Part shown: one piece after another, positions 42,374-50,082 of the stretch
Layout: every line of letters begins with the position of its first letter
How positions within the stretch are numbered: the stretch's first letter is position 1
DNA from: JANQHS01 sp965227315
Lineage (GTDB): Bacteria; Bacteroidota; Bacteroidia; Cytophagales; CCMP332
Assembly: GCA_965227315.1 (NCBI GenBank)
Contig: OZ245737.1
Coordinates: 1,426,001-1,490,000 of the forward strand
Length of the DNA: 64,000 nucleotides
Direction: 5' to 3'
Translations under genes and position numbers: made by a program
The notes under the pieces: model-generated
What the model was told of the DNA's origin: nothing
The model's database searches: none
What the model saw: the letters and a program-made list of their open reading frames with translations, nothing else

Positions 42374-43712
42374 GATATATATTGCCATACTCTTTTTATT
42401 TCTGGGATGGGAAAAAGCTCATTCCCAGGATTCCATGTCCGTGGTGGTTGACAAAATAGTGGCCAAGGTTGACCATTTCATTATCCTCAAATCCGAAGCT
42501 GAATTAAACTATCTGCAATATCTAAGCAGCGGACAGGACCTCAAGGGAAATGTAAAATGCAGGGTTTTTGAAAGCCTGATCATCAACAAACTCTTATTGG
42601 CCAAGGCAGATATCGATTCTGTTACCGTTGAGGAGGATATGGTGGAAGCCAACCTCAATCAGCGGATGTCTGTCTTTATCTCGCAATTCGGATCCGAGGA
42701 AAAACTGGAGCAATACTATGGCAAAACCGTTGAGGAATTCAAGGAGGAATTCAGGGAGCAGGTGAGAGACCAGCTTGTCATCCAAAGAATGGACGAGCAG
42801 ATCACACAGGGTATTGATGTAAACCCCAGGGAGGTGAGGAAGTTCTTCTCGAAGATACCGGAAGACAGTCTTCCATATTTCTCCACTGAAGTCGAGGTCG
42901 GCCAGATCGTTCATAAGGTTCAACAGGGCGCCGGATCAAGAGACGATGTCATACGTCAATTGAGAGAGATCAAGGACAAAATCGAAGCGGGATTTGATTT
43001 TGCGGAAATGGCAAGGCTATACTCCCAGGATCCCGGCAACAAAGACAAGGGCGGAGAGCTTGGGTTTTGGAAAAAATCCGACCTGGACCCGGATTATGTG
43101 GCTGCGGCATTGGCGCTTCGGCCCGGAGAGGTCTCCGATGTTGTAGAATCCCAATTCGGATTTCACCTGATCAAATTGATCGAGGTGCGGGGGAATGAAT
43201 TCAACTCAAGCCATATCCTGCTGAGGCCAAGCTTTTCAGAACTTGATGTGGTCCACGCGGCAAATTACCTCGATAGTATTCGCAACCTGATCGTGGTGGA
43301 TTCCATGCCTTTTGAAAGGGCCGCAAGGGATTTTTCCGAAGACATCGTCACCGGATCCAATGGTGGAATTTTTACAGACCAGGGTTCCGGATCCACGAGG
43401 ATCCCAATGGAAAACCTCGATACCGACCTTTTCTTTTTGATCGACACCATGAAAGTGGGGCAGGTATCAAGGACTTTACCCTATCGTACCTACGATGGGA
43501 CCGATGCCCTTAGGATCATCTATTTCAAGTCAAAAGTCCCTCCGCACAGAGCCAATCTGGAGGATGATTATCAGAAAATTTATTTTGCAGCTCTTGATGA
43601 AAAACGATTCCTGGCAAAAGAGGAATGGTTTTTGAAAACAAAAGACGAGGTATACATTCAGATTGATGATGAATATGCCGACTGCAAGATCCTGGAAAGT
43701 AACAAACCATGA
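42360..43712 (+). CDS. surA: SurA-like peptidylprolyl isomerase
   Basis: A 450-residue periplasmic chaperone/isomerase for outer-membrane proteins. The TTG at 42360 is preferred, because it gives a normal signal peptide ending GWEKAHSQ; the frame start at 42309 is too early and would delete that signal. The SurA N domain has the VDKIVAKVDHFIILKSEAEL opening. The first rotamase domain is at about 170-270 (VGQIVHKVQQ, GGELGFWKKSDLDPDY, SQFGFHLIKL). A second follows with FNSSHILLRPSF, SNGGIFTDQG and VGQVSRTLPY, more divergent. Its 5' end overlaps the lipoprotein gene by 14 bp. Confidence 0.84.
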   Translation: MRSIRIYIAILFLFLGWEKAHSQDSMSVVVDKIVAKVDHFIILKSEAELNYLQYLSSGQDLKGNVKCRVFESLIINKLLLAKADIDSVTVEEDMVEANLNQRMSVFISQFGSEEKLEQYYGKTVEEFKEEFREQVRDQLVIQRMDEQITQGIDVNPREVRKFFSKIPEDSLPYFSTEVEVGQIVHKVQQGAGSRDDVIRQLREIKDKIEAGFDFAEMARLYSQDPGNKDKGGELGFWKKSDLDPDYVAAALALRPGEVSDVVESQFGFHLIKLIEVRGNEFNSSHILLRPSFSELDVVHAANYLDSIRNLIVVDSMPFERAARDFSEDIVTGSNGGIFTDQGSGSTRIPMENLDTDLFFLIDTMKVGQVSRTLPYRTYDGTDALRIIYFKSKVPPHRANLEDDYQKIYFAALDEKRFLAKEEWFLKTKDEVYIQIDDEYADCKILESNKP

Positions 43713-44674
43713 ACAAGTACAACTCTGACGTAGAATCCGCCGACGCTTTCAAGAAAGTCCTCACCGACCTTAAAACGGAGATCCAAAAAAGGATCATCGG
43801 GCAGGAAGAAGTAATTCAGCTTGTCCTGACCTCTATATTTTGCAATGGTCACAGTCTCCTTGTCGGTGTGCCCGGATTGGCAAAAACCATGCTTGTACAG
43901 ACCATCTCGTCAGCTTTGGATCTTGATTTCAATCGTATTCAGTTCACACCTGATCTCATGCCCTCGGATATTCTTGGATCCGAGACTCTCGATGCGAACA
44001 GAAATCTAAAATTCATCAAGGGGCCGGTTTTCGCCAATATAATTCTTGCGGATGAGATCAACCGTACGCCTCCGAAAACACAGTCAGCCCTGCTGGAGGC
44101 CATGCAGGAAAGAAAAGTCACAATCTCGGGTAATGATTATGAATTGCAGGCTCCTTTCTTTGTACTTGCGACACAAAACCCTATTGAACAGGAAGGAACC
44201 TATCCGCTCCCTGAAGCCCAGCTGGACAGATTCATGTTTCAGATCAACCTGGACTATCCTGATTTCAAATCAGAGGTAGAGATCGTCACAAAAACAACCG
44301 CGATCGAAGAATCGAGGATTTCGCATGTGTTGAATGCCGAAGAGATCATACATTTCCAGGAGTTGATCAGAAAGGTTCCCGTCCCGCAGAATGTCATTGA
44401 ATATGCGGTAGAACTTGTTGCCAAAACAAGGAAGCACAGAGAAAAGGCGCATGAGATGGCCAATAACTATCTTGATTGGGGCGCCGGGCCAAGAGCATCG
44501 CAGTTCCTCATCCTGGGAGCAAAATGCAATGCGCTTTTTAACGGAAAGTATTCACCGGATATCGAGGATGTAAAAAGCATTGCCGTTCCGGTTCTTCAGC
44601 ACCGGATCATTCGAAATTTCAAGGCTGAATCGGAAGGCATCAGTGTTTCCGATATCATCGAAGCACTGACCTAG
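43709..44674 (+). CDS. MoxR family AAA+ ATPase
   Basis: A 321-residue cytoplasmic AAA+ protein. Walker A is GVPGLAKTM (about residues 53-61), Walker B IILADEINRTPPKTQ (about 114), sensor-1 ATQNPIEQEGTYPLPEAQLDRF. The C-terminal lid (SQFLILGAKCNALFNG) completes the MoxR core. Family members act as chaperones that fit cofactors to, or activate, metalloenzymes and von Willebrand-A proteins; no such partner gene lies adjacent. It overlaps surA by 4 bp and converges on the Rieske-like lipoprotein with 4 bp shared. Confidence 0.88.
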   Translation: MNKYNSDVESADAFKKVLTDLKTEIQKRIIGQEEVIQLVLTSIFCNGHSLLVGVPGLAKTMLVQTISSALDLDFNRIQFTPDLMPSDILGSETLDANRNLKFIKGPVFANIILADEINRTPPKTQSALLEAMQERKVTISGNDYELQAPFFVLATQNPIEQEGTYPLPEAQLDRFMFQINLDYPDFKSEVEIVTKTTAIEESRISHVLNAEEIIHFQELIRKVPVPQNVIEYAVELVAKTRKHREKAHEMANNYLDWGAGPRASQFLILGAKCNALFNGKYSPDIEDVKSIAVPVLQHRIIRNFKAESEGISVSDIIEALT

Positions 44675-45105
44675 GGATAAGAAATAATCAGGTCGCTACC
44701 CTGAAGTTCTGTTCTGTATTGAACCATGGGTTTATTCGCAGGTCCTTCTTTGACAATTCCACTTAACTCAAACTGGCTGGTGCAACAACTGTCCCAAAAA
44801 AAAGTGCGGCTGGGATGTACAGTGATCTTGGCGCATTCGGACCTGGGAAGGTAGGAGCAATTTCTTTCGAAAGCCTTGATCTCTCCAAATCCGGTGCTCA
44901 GCAGAACAATCCCATTGACACCCCCTTCTATGTAGACGTAATTATTCGGAAGCTGAAGCGAGGAATATCTTGGCTCCTGAAGATTAACTTCAAGGGAGAA
45001 CTCATAAAGCAATTCTGTCAGTTCGGGATTGAAAGCTTCGTCTTCCCTACATGAAAATATCGGTGAAAGGAAAACCAGAACAAGGATCCCCTTAAGAATA
45101 TTCAT
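44671..45105 (-). CDS. Secreted lipoprotein with Rieske-like cysteine pattern
   Basis: A 144-residue lipoprotein; the start at 45105 is taken because the lipobox (SPIFSC, Cys19) then falls at a normal distance. The mature part has beta strands YVYIEGGVNGIVLL and cysteine clusters ERNCSY (Cys83), SECAKITVHPSR (Cys91, His97) and DSCCTSQ (Cys107-108), then LSGIVKEGPANKPM. These recall the Rieske-like proteins common in Bacteroidota, but the standard CxH...CxxH ligand set is absent. It overlaps the 3-hydroxyacyl-CoA dehydrogenase by 14 bp. Function unknown. Confidence 0.65.
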   Translation of the reverse strand: MNILKGILVLVFLSPIFSCREDEAFNPELTELLYEFSLEVNLQEPRYSSLQLPNNYVYIEGGVNGIVLLSTGFGEIKAFERNCSYLPRSECAKITVHPSRTFFWDSCCTSQFELSGIVKEGPANKPMVQYRTELQGSDLIISYP

Positions 45106-45952
45106 AAAACCCTTTCCCGGATTTTTTTCCAAGATGTCCCGCAAGGACTTTTTGTTCCTGAATTCTGCTGGGTCTGAATTTCGGATCATAATGAAATGAT
45201 TCGTACATGGAGCGGGTAACGGAAAAATTGGTATCCACACCTATCAGGTCCATCAACCTGAATGGCCCCATCCTAAAACCTAACGACTCCAGGCTTTTGT
45301 CTATTGTTTCAAGATCCGAAACCCCATCCTCAAGCATCTTTAATGCCTCGATATAGAAATGTCTTGCAACCCTGTTTACCACGAAGCCGGGTGAATCCTT
45401 CACCATAATCGGGGTCTTGCCCCAGGCAGCCGACAGGTCAAAGATCCTTTTGGCGATGGCCGGATCTGTTTCGGCTCCTGATATAACCTCGACCAGCTTC
45501 ATGATATGAGCAGGATTGAAAAAGTGCATGCCTACCACCATCTCGGGTCGTTTCATCCGCTTGGCAATACTTGTAATCGGGATTGATGAAGTATTGGTCG
45601 CAAATACGGTGCTCGACCCATTCTGAGATTCCAAGTCCAGAAAAAGCTTTTGCTTGATCTCGAGTTTCTCAATGATCGCTTCAATGAAAATATCCGCTTT
45701 CAATCCTGAGGCTGATAATGCCGTAGTGATCCTTTTCTTCGATTCCTCAGCCTTTTCCTTGGTGATCTTTCCTCTTTCAATGCCTTTCTCCAGGCTTGAG
45801 GAAATGCCGATCACCGCCTTGGCAAGAACATCCTTGTCAACGTCAAACAGCAGTACATCATGCCCGGAAAGGGCAGCTACCTGGGCGATCCCTCTGCCCA
45901 TTGTTCCGGCACCCAATACGCAGATCTTTTCTTTTGAACCCTTCTTGCTCAT
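45092..45952 (-). CDS. 3-hydroxybutyryl-CoA dehydrogenase
   Basis: A 286-residue NAD-dependent enzyme of the short HBDH/PaaH type. The N-terminal Rossmann motif is GAGTMGRGIAQVAALSGHDV (residues 13-32), and the C-terminal domain starts around FFNPAHIMKLVEVISG with the His and Asn of the active site; VKDSPGFVVNRVARH is conserved. The family oxidises (S)-3-hydroxyacyl-CoA in beta-oxidation or butyrate pathways. The chain-length specificity cannot be read. It precedes the lipoprotein gene on the same strand and overlaps pheS (4 bp). Confidence 0.86.
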   Translation of the reverse strand: MSKKGSKEKICVLGAGTMGRGIAQVAALSGHDVLLFDVDKDVLAKAVIGISSSLEKGIERGKITKEKAEESKKRITTALSASGLKADIFIEAIIEKLEIKQKLFLDLESQNGSSTVFATNTSSIPITSIAKRMKRPEMVVGMHFFNPAHIMKLVEVISGAETDPAIAKRIFDLSAAWGKTPIMVKDSPGFVVNRVARHFYIEALKMLEDGVSDLETIDKSLESLGFRMGPFRLMDLIGVDTNFSVTRSMYESFHYDPKFRPSRIQEQKVLAGHLGKKSGKGFYEYS

Positions 45953-46974
45953 ATCTCCCTTTGAAATTGCTGAAGGAATCGGACATCGTTTTCAAAAAAC
46001 AAGCGAATGTCATTGATCTGGTATTTGAGCATTGTGATCCTTTCAATCCCCATTCCGAAGGCGAATCCTGAGTATTCATCCGGATCGATATTGCTACTCC
46101 TTAAAACCCTGGGATCAACCATTCCGGCTCCACCAATTTCGACCCAGCCCGTGCCCTTGCATATTTTGCATCCTTTTCCATTACAGAAAGGACATGAAAC
46201 ATCCAGCTCAGCCGAAGGCTCGGTAAACGGGAAGAAAGATGGCCTTAATCTGATCTTGGTATTCTCACCGAAAAACTCCTTGGCAAAATGATAGAGTGTC
46301 TGCTTGAGATCCACGAAACTCACACCCTTATTGATGTACAACCCCTCTACCTGATGAAAAATGCAATGAGCTCTTGCCGAGATGGCTTCGTTCCGAAAAA
46401 CCCGTCCAGGAGAAAGTGTTCTGATCGGGGGTTTTTCATTTTCCATGACACGGACCTGAACAGATGAGGTATGCGTTCTCAGAGCGATATCAGGATCTTT
46501 TTCGATAAAAAAGGTGTCCTGCATTTCTCTCGCCGGATGGTCCGGAGGAAAATTCAATGCTGTGAAGTTATGCCAGTCATCTTCGATCTCGGGTCCATGC
46601 GACACATTGAAGCCGATCCTTTCAAAGATCTTTACCATTTGATCGCGAACGATTGAGATCGGATGACTACCGCCCACCTGGCCTGGTTTTGAAGGCAATG
46701 TGGGATCAACCATTTCTCCACTACCCTGGGCCTTATTGTTTCCCAAAAGTGCTTTTTGGTCATCAAACTTCTTCTGTGCGAGAACCTTGACCTCATTTAT
46801 GGCTTGTCCGACTTTCCTTTTCTCTTCGGGCAAAACATCCTTCAACCCCACAAACAAAGCGGGAACCTTGCCTTTTTTGCTCAAAAACTCCAGCCTGAAT
46901 TTTTCGAGTTCCTCAGAGCTGGAGACAGAGAATTTCCTGATCTCGGATTTAACGTTTTCAATTTCCGCGTTCAT
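45949..46974 (-). CDS. pheS: Phenylalanine--tRNA ligase alpha subunit
   Basis: A 341-residue class II aminoacyl-tRNA synthetase subunit. The N-terminal coiled-coil starts MNAEIENVKSEIRKFSV, taken from the ATG at 46974 (an upstream in-frame TTG adds only three residues). Class II motif 1 runs around HPISIVRDQMVKIFERIGF, motif 2 through RTHTSSVQVRV and PGRVFRNEAI, and motif 3 near FGMGIERITMLKY. Length is right. The partner pheT is not in the window. A perfect -7 box lies just upstream of the start. Confidence 0.92.
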   Translation of the reverse strand: MNAEIENVKSEIRKFSVSSSEELEKFRLEFLSKKGKVPALFVGLKDVLPEEKRKVGQAINEVKVLAQKKFDDQKALLGNNKAQGSGEMVDPTLPSKPGQVGGSHPISIVRDQMVKIFERIGFNVSHGPEIEDDWHNFTALNFPPDHPAREMQDTFFIEKDPDIALRTHTSSVQVRVMENEKPPIRTLSPGRVFRNEAISARAHCIFHQVEGLYINKGVSFVDLKQTLYHFAKEFFGENTKIRLRPSFFPFTEPSAELDVSCPFCNGKGCKICKGTGWVEIGGAGMVDPRVLRSSNIDPDEYSGFAFGMGIERITMLKYQINDIRLFFENDVRFLQQFQREI

Positions 46975-46980
46975 GTAGTG

Positions 46981-46988
46981 CAAATATA
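46981..46988 (-). promoter_or_regulatory. -7 element abutting the pheS start
   Basis: On the minus strand TATATTTG (46988-46981), followed by C, ends 6 bp before the pheS ATG. Transcription starting 4-7 bp after the box would give an almost leaderless mRNA. Confidence 0.45.
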
Positions 46989-47062
46989 GCTAAGGGGCAT
47001 CTCAGGTGGAATTAATAGGGTTTTGGCGAAACAAAAAAAATCAGCTATCGTAATCAATTTTC

Positions 47063-47070
47063 TATATTTG
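47063..47070 (+). promoter_or_regulatory. -7 element of the barrel protein gene
   Basis: TATATTTG matches TAnnTTTG, 8 bp before the ATG at 47079. No -33 at the usual spacing. Confidence 0.45.
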
Positions 47071-47078
47071 GGTGCAAA

Positions 47079-47726
47079 ATGGGCAAAAGGATTTACCAAA
47101 TATTCGGTCTTGGCTTAATGATGATGATCATTTCTTTGATCAATCAGGATGTATGTGCCAAGACGCCGGGGCAATTTCTTGTCCCTCCCCCGCCTCCACC
47201 CAAGGCCTTTGGACACCCCACACCCAACATAAAACTGATCCCGGCCCTGATGTATTCAACGGTTGGTGTGGAGTTTGAATATCCGACAGGAAGAATGTCC
47301 TTTGGCGGAACCGCGTTTTGGAAATATGGCAACGGTTATGGGGCCAGCAGCAATACCCAACGACCCGAAGAATACCAGGAACTAGGCTACAGGATCGAGG
47401 CTTTCGGAAGATATTACTTCAAGGATCTTGCCCCAATCGGTTTTTTTGGTGAGGCCAAAGTTTATTATAACGACATCATGTATTGGGATGGAAACCCGAT
47501 CCCATTTACCCTATACACACAAGGAAGGCCTGAAAACAATGGACAACCCGCTGAGATCAAGAAACCAAAGCCCATCGGATTCGGAATAGGTGGCGGATTC
47601 CAGGCTACCATAGTGCCTAAGATCGTAATTGCCTATGTAAAATTAGGCCTGGAGTTTAATCAGGACACCTACGACAATTACCTGATTTCCCTATATTTCC
47701 AACCCGCAATTGGATATATATTCTAA
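47079..47726 (+). CDS. Putative outer-membrane beta-barrel protein
   Basis: A 215-residue secreted protein. The signal peptide ends at DVCAKTPG. A Pro-rich stretch (VPPPPPPKAFG) follows, then amphipathic strands (MYSTVGVEFEYPTGRMSFGG, YRIEAFGRYYFKD, PIGFFGEAKVYYND, FGIGGGFQATIVPKIVIAYVKLGLEF) ending in an aromatic-terminated strand, as in small Bacteroidota porin-like barrels. No family could be named. It directly precedes the small lipoprotein gene with no gap. Confidence 0.65.
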   Translation: MGKRIYQIFGLGLMMMIISLINQDVCAKTPGQFLVPPPPPPKAFGHPTPNIKLIPALMYSTVGVEFEYPTGRMSFGGTAFWKYGNGYGASSNTQRPEEYQELGYRIEAFGRYYFKDLAPIGFFGEAKVYYNDIMYWDGNPIPFTLYTQGRPENNGQPAEIKKPKPIGFGIGGGFQATIVPKIVIAYVKLGLEFNQDTYDNYLISLYFQPAIGYIF

Positions 47727-48104
47727 ATGAGAATCCTGCTCTTCTTGATCGTACTAAGTGCATTCATCTTCGCTTGCGAAAAGAGAGAGGTGACCGAGGA
47801 TGCGTCGCTCTTCGGAAACTGGGAGGATGATCTGGTAAAGTATACCTTTCAATCCAACATGGAGTTCGGTAAAAAGACACTCATCCCTGACCCATTTGAT
47901 TCTTTGCAAATCGATTCTTCCTGGGGCGAGTTCAAGGTATACAACAATGAGATCCTGGTTTTCACCTTTGAGGGATACAGGATCAAAACCGGGGAGACGG
48001 TAGATAGTACATTCCTGGGTCCGACATGGAATTATCGGATCGAAGGGAACCTTCTGCGCTATCAAAGCAACACCAACATTGGCACGCTCATAAAGGTGCC
48101 CTGA
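47727..48104 (+). CDS. Small hypothetical lipoprotein
   Basis: A 125-residue protein with lipobox AFIFAC (Cys17) after a hydrophobic leader. The mature part, about 105 residues, is Trp- and Asp-rich (LFGNWEDDLVKYTFQ, SWGEFKVYNNEIL) with a lipocalin-like strand pattern. No family recognised. The start is immediately after the barrel gene stop, so the pair is probably an operon; ccmB follows by 1 bp. Confidence 0.65.
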   Translation: MRILLFLIVLSAFIFACEKREVTEDASLFGNWEDDLVKYTFQSNMEFGKKTLIPDPFDSLQIDSSWGEFKVYNNEILVFTFEGYRIKTGETVDSTFLGPTWNYRIEGNLLRYQSNTNIGTLIKVP

Positions 48105-48105
48105 T

Positions 48106-48771
48106 TTGAAAAGCCCCATTCTTGCCCTGATCCAAAAGGACTTCCTGATTGAATGGCGAAACAGGGTCGTCATTTCGGGAGCGCTGCTGTATACTTTCAG
48201 CTCCATATTCATTACCTATCTCAGTTTTGAAGTTTCCACTGCTCCTTTCAATGGTTCGACCTGGCAAACCCTGTTCTGGGTGATCTTCGTTTTTGCCGCA
48301 ACCAACCTGGTGTCAAGAAGTTTTTTCAAGGAAGAGGATCGATCCAAACTATATTATTATCAACTGAGCTCCCCGGAATCGATCATTCTTGCCAAAACAA
48401 TATATAATGCGATCGTTCTTTTCGGTCTGAGCACCTTAACCTGGATCATCTATTCACTTGTTTTTGGTTCTCCAGTGGTGCTGGATTCCTTGTTTTTTCT
48501 GATCCTGTTCATCGCTTCAGTCTCGTTTGCATCCTCCCTGACCCTGATCTCGGCCATTTCTTCCAAAGGCAGTAATCAATCGACCCTGATGGTGGTTCTG
48601 GGATTTCCCATCGTCATTCCCCAGATCCTGCTGCTGATCAGAAGCACGCAGTATTCCTTTCTTACTTCCGGATGGGAAAATGTGGGGCAATCCATACTGG
48701 TCCTGCTTGCCATTGACGCCATTCTTTTGGCACTTTCCTACATGCTATTTCCTTATCTTTGGCGCTCGTAA
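48106..48771 (+). CDS. ccmB: Haem exporter permease CcmB
   Basis: A 221-residue inner-membrane protein with six hydrophobic segments: starts LIQKDFLIEWRNRVVISGALLY, typical of CcmB, then FAATNLVSRSFFKEEDRSKLYYY and LSAISSKGSNQSTLMVVLGFPI. CcmB is the permease of the CcmAB transporter that, with CcmC, supplies haem to CcmE for cytochrome c maturation. Translation begins with TTG, 1 bp after the previous stop codon. CcmA, its ATPase, is not encoded here. Confidence 0.87.
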   Translation: MKSPILALIQKDFLIEWRNRVVISGALLYTFSSIFITYLSFEVSTAPFNGSTWQTLFWVIFVFAATNLVSRSFFKEEDRSKLYYYQLSSPESIILAKTIYNAIVLFGLSTLTWIIYSLVFGSPVVLDSLFFLILFIASVSFASSLTLISAISSKGSNQSTLMVVLGFPIVIPQILLLIRSTQYSFLTSGWENVGQSILVLLAIDAILLALSYMLFPYLWRS

Positions 48772-48772
48772 A

Positions 48773-49444
48773 ATGACAGCATTCGATCGCCCCTTTTTTA
48801 GGATCCTGACTCTCATTCTTCTTTTATATACCCTGGTCGGAGGGCTGTTATTGCCTGTCCCCAAGGTTCCTCAGTTATATGAATCCGTCAGAAATCTATA
48901 CTACCATGTGAGTATGTGGTTCAGCATGATGATCATACTCTCCATATCGATCTATTACTCGATAAAATACCTTTCAGGACAAAAAATGGAGGATGACATC
49001 AAGGCCGTTGAATTTGTTAATGCCGGAATAATTCTGGGGATTTTGGGCATATGCACAGGTGCTTTATGGGCCAGGTTTACTTGGGGAGAATTTTGGAGCT
49101 CAGACCCAAAACAAAATGGAGCAGCTGTTGCCCTGTTGATCTACTTCGGCTATCTGGTTTTAAGATCAAGTATTACGGATGAGCAGACAAGGGCCAGGGT
49201 TTCTGCCATTTTCAACATATTCGCTTTTGCCTCTCTGGTACCATTGCTATATATCCTTCCGAGGATGGTCGAATCGCTGCATCCCGGGGCGGAAGGAAAT
49301 CCGGGCTTCAATGAATACGATCTTGATAATTCCATGAGATTGGTCTTCTACCCTTCCATCCTGGCATGGACATTTCTTTTCATCTGGATCAGCAGATTAA
49401 GGATAAGATTGAACCTTTTGAACCAAAGAATTCTTGAAACTTAA
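48773..49444 (+). CDS. ccmC: Cytochrome c biogenesis protein CcmC
   Basis: A 223-residue membrane protein that hands haem to CcmE. The start at 48773 is used because the longer frame from 48680 would overlap ccmB. The WWD-type loop FTWGEFWSSDPKQNGAAVALL resembles the CcmC tryptophan-rich haem site but with a shorter pattern; His in LYYHVSMWF and another in VESLHPG are candidate axial ligands. Six membrane segments are visible. Second in the ccmBCDEF operon. Confidence 0.86.
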   Translation: MTAFDRPFFRILTLILLLYTLVGGLLLPVPKVPQLYESVRNLYYHVSMWFSMMIILSISIYYSIKYLSGQKMEDDIKAVEFVNAGIILGILGICTGALWARFTWGEFWSSDPKQNGAAVALLIYFGYLVLRSSITDEQTRARVSAIFNIFAFASLVPLLYILPRMVESLHPGAEGNPGFNEYDLDNSMRLVFYPSILAWTFLFIWISRLRIRLNLLNQRILET

Positions 49445-49447
49445 AAG

Positions 49448-49678
49448 ATGATCAAAAAAGGAATCAAAATCGCATCATTTCTTGTTGTACTCATGGTTTC
49501 CCTTGGTTTTGGACAAGCCGAAGAAATGGCAGAGACTATGAGATCTAATGGGAAAATATTTGTGGTTGTAGGGGTGATACTCATCATTTTTAGCGGAATT
49601 TTGCTTTATCTTTTTTCAACAGGAAAAAAAGTTGAGAAGCTCGAAAGGAAAATAAAGGAACTCGAAGGAGGGTCATGA
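49448..49678 (+). CDS. ccmD: CcmD-like small membrane protein
   Basis: A 76-residue protein with a signal-anchor or signal peptide (ending MVSLGFGQA), one further hydrophobic segment (IFVVVGVILIIFSGILLYLF) and a charged C-terminus (KVEKLERKIKELEGGS). Size and position between ccmC and ccmE match CcmD, which helps release holo-CcmE. Bacteroidota CcmD proteins are longer than the E. coli one. Its stop overlaps the ccmE start (ATGA). Confidence 0.75.
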   Translation: MIKKGIKIASFLVVLMVSLGFGQAEEMAETMRSNGKIFVVVGVILIIFSGILLYLFSTGKKVEKLERKIKELEGGS

Positions 49679-50082
49679 AAAAAACACATATCATCGTTCT
49701 TGTGATCATTGCTGCTTGCATTGCGATCATCATGTCAACCGCTGGAGATGCCAGCCAATATGTGAGTTTCAGAGATGCGCGTGAAATGGCCAAATCAGGA
49801 AATGATAAGCTGTTTCATGTTGTCGGAGAACTTCCAAAAGATCAGGAGGGAAATATCCTCGGGATGGATGAGTCTCAAAAACTGATGTTTGCCTTTGATC
49901 TGGTAGATGTCAATAATGAAATCGGAAGAGTGGTTTACGCCGAACCCAAACCCGTAGATTTTGAAAGGGCCGAGAAAGTGGTGGTGGTAGGCAAAATGGA
50001 TGGTGAACAGTTTGTAGCCGAAAAAATCCTCATGAAGTGCCCGTCAAAATATGTTGAGGAAGAAATAACGGAGACTTCCTGA
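49675..50082 (+). CDS. ccmE: Cytochrome c maturation protein CcmE, CxxxY variant
   Basis: A 135-residue periplasmic haem chaperone with an N-terminal anchor (about 4-22) and an OB-fold domain. In most bacteria CcmE binds haem covalently through a His in HxxxY. Here the motif near the C-terminus is CPSKY (Cys122, Tyr126), the CxxxY type known from archaea and deltaproteobacteria, so covalent attachment should use Cys. The rest of the fold (VGELPKDQEGN, VVYAEPKPVDFERAEKVVVVG) is normal. Translational coupling with ccmD and ccmF. Confidence 0.88.
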   Translation: MKKTHIIVLVIIAACIAIIMSTAGDASQYVSFRDAREMAKSGNDKLFHVVGELPKDQEGNILGMDESQKLMFAFDLVDVNNEIGRVVYAEPKPVDFERAEKVVVVGKMDGEQFVAEKILMKCPSKYVEEEITETS

